The position numbers and the translations under genes are program-made. Positions 6,713 to 9,095 of a stretch of 9,095 nucleotides of DNA are shown in pieces. The notes beneath the pieces are model-generated. The model searched no databases and was not told where the DNA came from. It saw only the letters and a program-made list of their open reading frames with translations. Each line of letters begins with the position of its first letter. The first letter of the stretch is position 1. This DNA comes from Desulfobacterales bacterium (GTDB taxonomy: Bacteria > Desulfobacterota > Desulfobacteria > Desulfobacterales > Desulfosalsimonadaceae), in contig SLIE01000004.1 in NCBI GenBank assembly GCA_007135795.1, forward strand, positions 1-9,095. Direction: 5' to 3'.

Positions 6713-6750
6713 TACTTAAACATGTAGTTCAAACTACTCCATTTTAAGTA
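6713..6750. repeat. Two-stage hairpin, 14 bp paired
   Basis: TACTTAAA (6713-6720) pairs with TTTAAGTA (6743-6750). Inside it GTAGTT (6724-6729) pairs with AACTAC (6732-6737), separated by a small asymmetric internal loop. That makes 14 paired positions within 38 bases, well beyond what most random AT-rich DNA offers. There is no U-tract. It may be part of a structured RNA or of a leader for the downstream sigma factor gene. Confidence 0.4.
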
Positions 6751-6875
6751 TGCTTCTTTAATAAGTAACTGTTTTCATTAATTTTTACGAAAATATGGAC
6801 GTACTCCATCCTGTACATAAAAATACTGTCTTCCACGTATATCTATTTCGTTCCCATTCATTTAACAATTGACTC

Positions 6876-6903
6876 AAACCGAATATCAAAAATTCTTCGG
6901 TTT
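6876..6903. repeat. 8-bp inverted repeat upstream of the sigma factor gene
   Basis: AAACCGAA (6876-6883) and TTCGGTTT (6896-6903) are perfectly complementary across 12 bases. The element ends 94 bases before the sigma factor ATG and is followed by a run of eight T at 6930-6937 about 26 bases later. It could be an operator or a leader hairpin. Confidence 0.35.
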
Positions 6904-6985
6904 CAGGAATTCAGCGAGTCGGTGCTCAGTTTTTTTTACACAAAGTTGATAATACGAAAGCTTTTCATCGCAATAAGCTATTTTT

Positions 6986-6992
6986 AAGGAGG
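6986..6992 (+). promoter_or_regulatory. Near-ideal ribosome binding site of the sigma factor gene
   Basis: AAGGAGG is five bases before the ATG at 6998. It fixes the start and implies efficient initiation when the site is accessible. Confidence 0.85.
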
Positions 6993-6997
6993 TCAAA

Positions 6998-8056
6998 ATG
7001 TTTAATGATCCGCTTCACATGCCAACCGGAAATCCAAAATCTATTAATCAGATCCCTCATTCAGAATCGATCCCCCATAGCATCGACGTAAAGAAAATCA
7101 GCGCAAAAAAAGATAAAGTAAACGAGGTTAAAAAAGGGGGAAAGACGACAAAGGCCCGAGTAGCGCCAAAAGCAAAGGCACAACGTAAAAAACAATACGA
7201 TCCGGTTCAACAATATATGGCTGATATTAGAATGCACGGACTGGTTGACAGGGATGAGGAGAGATCTCTTGCTCAACGGATACAGCTTTATGATGATTGT
7301 GAGGCGTTTCACAAGTTGGTCAATTCAAACCTCAGGCTAGTAGTAAAGATTGCACTGAAATTCCAGCGCTTCTGGAATAGAAACTTGTTGGATCTGATTC
7401 AGGAAGGAAATGTCGGACTGATCCATGCGGTAAGAAAATATGATCCCGACCGCAACGTCAAGTTTTCATATTATGCTTCATTCTGGATCAAGGCTTATAT
7501 TATGAAGTACATACAGGACAATTGGCGCATGGTAAAAGTCGTAACGACCGAGGGGCAAAGAAAATTGTTTTACAAGCTAAAGCAAGAAAGAAAAAAATTG
7601 AGCAATCAGGGTATTGAACCCAATATGGCGATATTATCTGAAAAGTGCGGGGTAAAGGAACAAGAAATCGTTGAAATGGATCAGCGCCTGCAAAATTGGG
7701 ACGTATCCCTCGATGCGCCAGTAAGGGAAGATTCCGACACCGATAGGATAGACATGATCAGCACGGAGGAAACGTCACTGGAAACGCAATATTCAGAAAA
7801 AGAAGCCGATGAACTGATAAATTCTAAGGTTGGTGAATTTCGCAAGACAATCTGCAAAAGAGAGCGCGAAATACTGGATCACAGAATTTATTCAGAAAAT
7901 CCAATGACATTACAATCACTCGGCGATCGGTTAAGTCTCTCCCGGGAGAGAGTGAGGCAACTCGAAAAACATATCATATCGGAGTTGAGACAATTTCTCG
8001 TCACTCAGATTCATGATTTTGAGGCACTTTCAGAAACCCCGAGATTACCGGTCTAA
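6998..8056 (+). CDS. rpoH: RpoH-like (sigma-32 family) alternative RNA polymerase sigma factor
   Basis: This is a sigma-70 superfamily factor that directs RNA polymerase to an alternative promoter set, heat-shock-type in the classical family. It has 352 residues, longer than E. coli RpoH (284) because of an added N-terminal tail. Residues 31-66 are Lys/Ala-rich and probably disordered. Region 1.2 begins at YDPVQQYM (67-74). Region 2 spans about 107-175, with NSNLRLVVKIA (109-119), DLIQEGNVGLI (132-142) and KFSYYASFWI (155-164). QRKLFYKLK (187-195) matches the RpoH box, which distinguishes sigma-32 from other group 3 factors. Region 4 has the HTH and SRERVRQLEKHI (315-326). The AAGGAGG site supports the start. 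The gene stands alone between two AT-rich gaps. Its regulon cannot be read here. Confidence 0.88.
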   Translation: MFNDPLHMPTGNPKSINQIPHSESIPHSIDVKKISAKKDKVNEVKKGGKTTKARVAPKAKAQRKKQYDPVQQYMADIRMHGLVDRDEERSLAQRIQLYDDCEAFHKLVNSNLRLVVKIALKFQRFWNRNLLDLIQEGNVGLIHAVRKYDPDRNVKFSYYASFWIKAYIMKYIQDNWRMVKVVTTEGQRKLFYKLKQERKKLSNQGIEPNMAILSEKCGVKEQEIVEMDQRLQNWDVSLDAPVREDSDTDRIDMISTEETSLETQYSEKEADELINSKVGEFRKTICKREREILDHRIYSENPMTLQSLGDRLSLSRERVRQLEKHIISELRQFLVTQIHDFEALSETPRLPV

Positions 8057-8070
8057 AAGATACCCTCGTT

Positions 8071-8104
8071 TGATTGAGGCAGGGTCCCAGGCCTGCCTCA
8101 ATCA
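8071..8104 (+). terminator. Perfect 13-bp hairpin after the sigma factor gene, no U-tract
   Basis: TGATTGAGGCAGG (8071-8083) and CCTGCCTCAATCA (8092-8104) pair at all 13 positions around an 8-base loop, 14 bases after the stop codon. The position fits a terminator or an mRNA 3'-end stabiliser. The lack of a T-run on either strand means it is not a standard intrinsic terminator. Confidence 0.55.
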
Positions 8105-8113
8105 TCCGGATGA
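8102..8113. repeat. 12-base perfect palindrome
   Basis: TCATCCGGATGA is self-complementary over 12 bases and shares its first three bases with the right arm of the preceding hairpin. It could be a compact regulator site or let the transcript form an alternative fold. Confidence 0.4.
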
Positions 8114-8196
8114 CTCTGTAAATATCACAACTCATGTAAGTGTTTCTCCTTGGACGCTCCCGATTTCCGCCAACATCACTACATCATTACCAGTTA

Positions 8197-8226
8197 AGCT
8201 ATTGATAACTTATAGCTATTCTTTTT
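8197..8226 (+). terminator. Weak terminator-like hairpin
   Basis: AGCTAT (8197-8202) and ATAGCT (8212-8217) pair around 9 bases, and TTTTT follows at 8222-8226. The stem is short and AT-rich, so it is a poor terminator alone. It could assist the hairpin at 8071-8104. Confidence 0.25.
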
Positions 8227-8348
8227 GAACGGTATTCCCATTGAATTAACTTTGCAATGCATCATTAAATATTATGTGCATTACCGGACTATTACGACAT
8301 TATTTTCTCGAATTTATAAACTTTCTTTTATTTCTTTACATAAGAATC

Positions 8349-8377
8349 TTTGAATTTTCTTCAAATTAATATATATT
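8349..8377 (+). promoter_or_regulatory. Candidate promoter with inverted repeat over the -35
   Basis: TTGAAT (8350-8355) and TATATT (8372-8377) are spaced by 16 bases. TTTGAA (8349-8354) and TTCAAA (8360-8365) form a perfect 6-bp inverted repeat across the -35. Transcription from here would give a leader of about 185 bases before the response regulator. The AT-rich setting makes chance matches likely. Confidence 0.25.
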
Positions 8378-8451
8378 CTATTAATAAGCTTTCTACCTTT
8401 TCAAGAATCTGGCCTTTTATATTATTCAACAGGGAAGTTTATATGAATTGT

Positions 8452-8472
8452 AAGTTGTAATAAAAACAACTT
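8452..8472. repeat. 7-bp inverted repeat in the response regulator leader
   Basis: AAGTTGT (8452-8458) and ACAACTT (8466-8472) pair across a 7-base AATAAAA loop, about 100 bases before the response regulator start. It is a possible leader hairpin; no U-tract follows. Confidence 0.3.
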
Positions 8473-8494
8473 GAGCCGCAGCACTGTAAAGATG

Positions 8495-8534
8495 CTTGAA
8501 CGTTGACTTTATTATTGCCGGTTCAAGATAAGAT
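8495..8534 (+). promoter_or_regulatory. Candidate promoter/operator of the response regulator gene
   Basis: CTTGAAC (8495-8501) and GTTCAAG (8521-8527) form a perfect 7-bp inverted repeat with centres 26 bases apart. Between and beside them lie TTGACT (8503-8508) and TAAGAT (8529-8534), promoter-like but with a long 20-base spacer. A non-optimal promoter under a symmetric site would suit regulated or autoregulated expression. This is inference. Confidence 0.3.
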
Positions 8535-8569
8535 TGTAGACCTTTAAATTATCTTAAGGGTAGGCATAA

Positions 8570-9095
8570 ATGGAAAATCAAAAGACGGTGATCATTGCCG
8601 AAGACCATCAGCTGTTCCGCGAGGGCCTGAAAGCAATGCTTGTCGGGCGGGAAGATCTGATAGTGGTTGCAGAGGCACAGGATGGCTTGACTGCCATTGA
8701 AGTTGTTAAAAAGAATCAACCCGATTTATTGCTGCTTGATCTGTCCATGCCACGCTTAAGCGGAGTCAGTGTGGTAAAGGAGGTAAAACGGTTATTCCCA
8801 AACACAATTGTTCTGGCTCTTACAATACATGAATCCGATCAATATGTCTTGGAGGCGTTTGAATCCGGGGTGAATGGTTATTGTATAAAAGATGCAAGCA
8901 GGGAGGAGTTGCTGGTTGCAATAAGCAGCGTGCTAAATGGGAAGACATACATCAGCCCGGGGATCGCAGATAATGTGATGGAAGGTTACCTGGAGGGCCG
9001 AAAGCGCCTGAAAACACGGTCATCGTGGGATACCATTACAGCAAGGGAACGAGAAGTATTAAAGCTCCTTGCGGAAGGTTATTCCAATAAAGAAA
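8570..9095 (+). CDS. NarL/FixJ-family response regulator (3' end outside window)
   Basis: This is a two-component response regulator: a phosphorylatable receiver domain joined to a LuxR-type DNA-binding domain. 175 residues are visible before the frame leaves the window. Receiver residues are complete: acidic pair E11/D12, phosphoacceptor D57 in LLLLDLSMP (53-61), T85 and K107, with the G100-Y104 region typical of the NarL group. A linker of about 30 residues leads to TAREREVLKLLAEGYSNKE (157-175), the start of the LuxR HTH. AAGGG at 8556-8560 or TAGG at 8561-8564 can serve as ribosome binding site for the ATG. No partner histidine kinase is visible, so the signal is unknown. About 35 to 45 residues are missing at the end. 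Confidence 0.92.
   Translation, partial: MENQKTVIIAEDHQLFREGLKAMLVGREDLIVVAEAQDGLTAIEVVKKNQPDLLLLDLSMPRLSGVSVVKEVKRLFPNTIVLALTIHESDQYVLEAFESGVNGYCIKDASREELLVAISSVLNGKTYISPGIADNVMEGYLEGRKRLKTRSSWDTITAREREVLKLLAEGYSNKE

Larger units (their letters stand above)
6216..6997. other. 782-base AT-rich non-coding region between rnfB and the sigma factor gene
   Basis: Apart from one weak small minus-strand candidate, no coding sequence is credible here. The base composition falls sharply relative to both flanking genes. The region contains the rnf terminator and at least five perfect inverted repeats of 6 to 8 bp arms. I see no tRNA, rRNA, CRISPR array, insertion-sequence end or attachment site. A structured RNA or a regulatory leader for the sigma factor gene is possible. 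Confidence 0.6.
8057..8569. other. AT-rich non-coding region between sigma factor and response regulator genes
   Basis: This 513-base stretch has no believable gene. It contains the hairpin and palindrome right after the sigma factor stop, a weak terminator-like hairpin, two promoter-like sites and two further inverted repeats, listed separately. No RNA gene or mobile element was recognised. Confidence 0.6.

Noticed and set aside
6914..6937. GAGTCGGTGC followed by eight T, resembling the 3' end of a Cas9 tracrRNA
   Set aside because: Only a short coincidental match; the preceding bases do not form the needed stem and there are no repeats or cas genes.
6959..6985. AGCTT/AAGCT hairpin followed by TTTTT just before the sigma factor ribosome binding site
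   Set aside because: The stem is only 5 bp with an 11-base loop, too weak to call an attenuator or thermosensor.
8013..8228. 71-residue + strand frame across the sigma factor stop
   Set aside because: It overlaps the conserved end of the sigma factor in another frame and crosses the 13-bp hairpin; composition looks random.

Overview
The window carries most of an Rnf membrane electron-transport operon in the order rnfC-D-G-E-A-B, then an AT-rich non-coding stretch, a sigma-32 (RpoH-like) sigma factor gene, a second AT-rich gap, and the start of a NarL/FixJ-type response regulator. All genes read on the + strand. The CDGEAB order, the moderate GC of the coding regions, the RpoH-like factor with a long basic N-terminus and the type of RnfB fusion suggest an anaerobic Desulfobacterota (sulfate-reducer-like) genome. 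This is inference from family knowledge; no marker gene fixes the taxon.

Region 3-6215 (Rnf). rnfC enters from the left edge and lacks its N-terminus. rnfC/rnfD and rnfD/rnfG overlap by 8 bases each, rnfE follows 12 bases later, rnfA after 87 bases, and rnfB after 268 bases. RnfA and RnfE look fully conventional, including the paired cysteines for the membrane-embedded iron-sulfur cluster. The flavin-bearing parts do not. RnfC has no recognisable Gly-rich NADH/FMN signature where it should be, RnfD has Tyr in place of the covalent-FMN Thr, and RnfG keeps its Thr in an altered motif. RnfB is a 697-residue fusion: an RnfB ferredoxin-type N-terminus continues into a complete GltD/NfnB-like FAD- and NAD(P)-binding oxidoreductase. 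Read together, the NAD(P) site appears to have moved from RnfC to RnfB, giving a rewired Rnf variant. This is the most interesting signal in the window.

Region 6216-6997 has no convincing large gene. It holds a strong intrinsic terminator for the rnf operon (6337-6375), several perfect inverted repeats including a 14-bp-paired hairpin at 6713-6750, and a weak candidate for a 26-residue minus-strand small gene.

Region 6998-8056 encodes the RpoH-like sigma factor behind a near-ideal ribosome binding site. A perfect 13-bp hairpin without a U-tract follows its stop codon. Region 8057-8569 is AT-rich and non-coding, with candidate promoters and inverted repeats leading to the response regulator at 8570, which runs off the right edge within its HTH domain.
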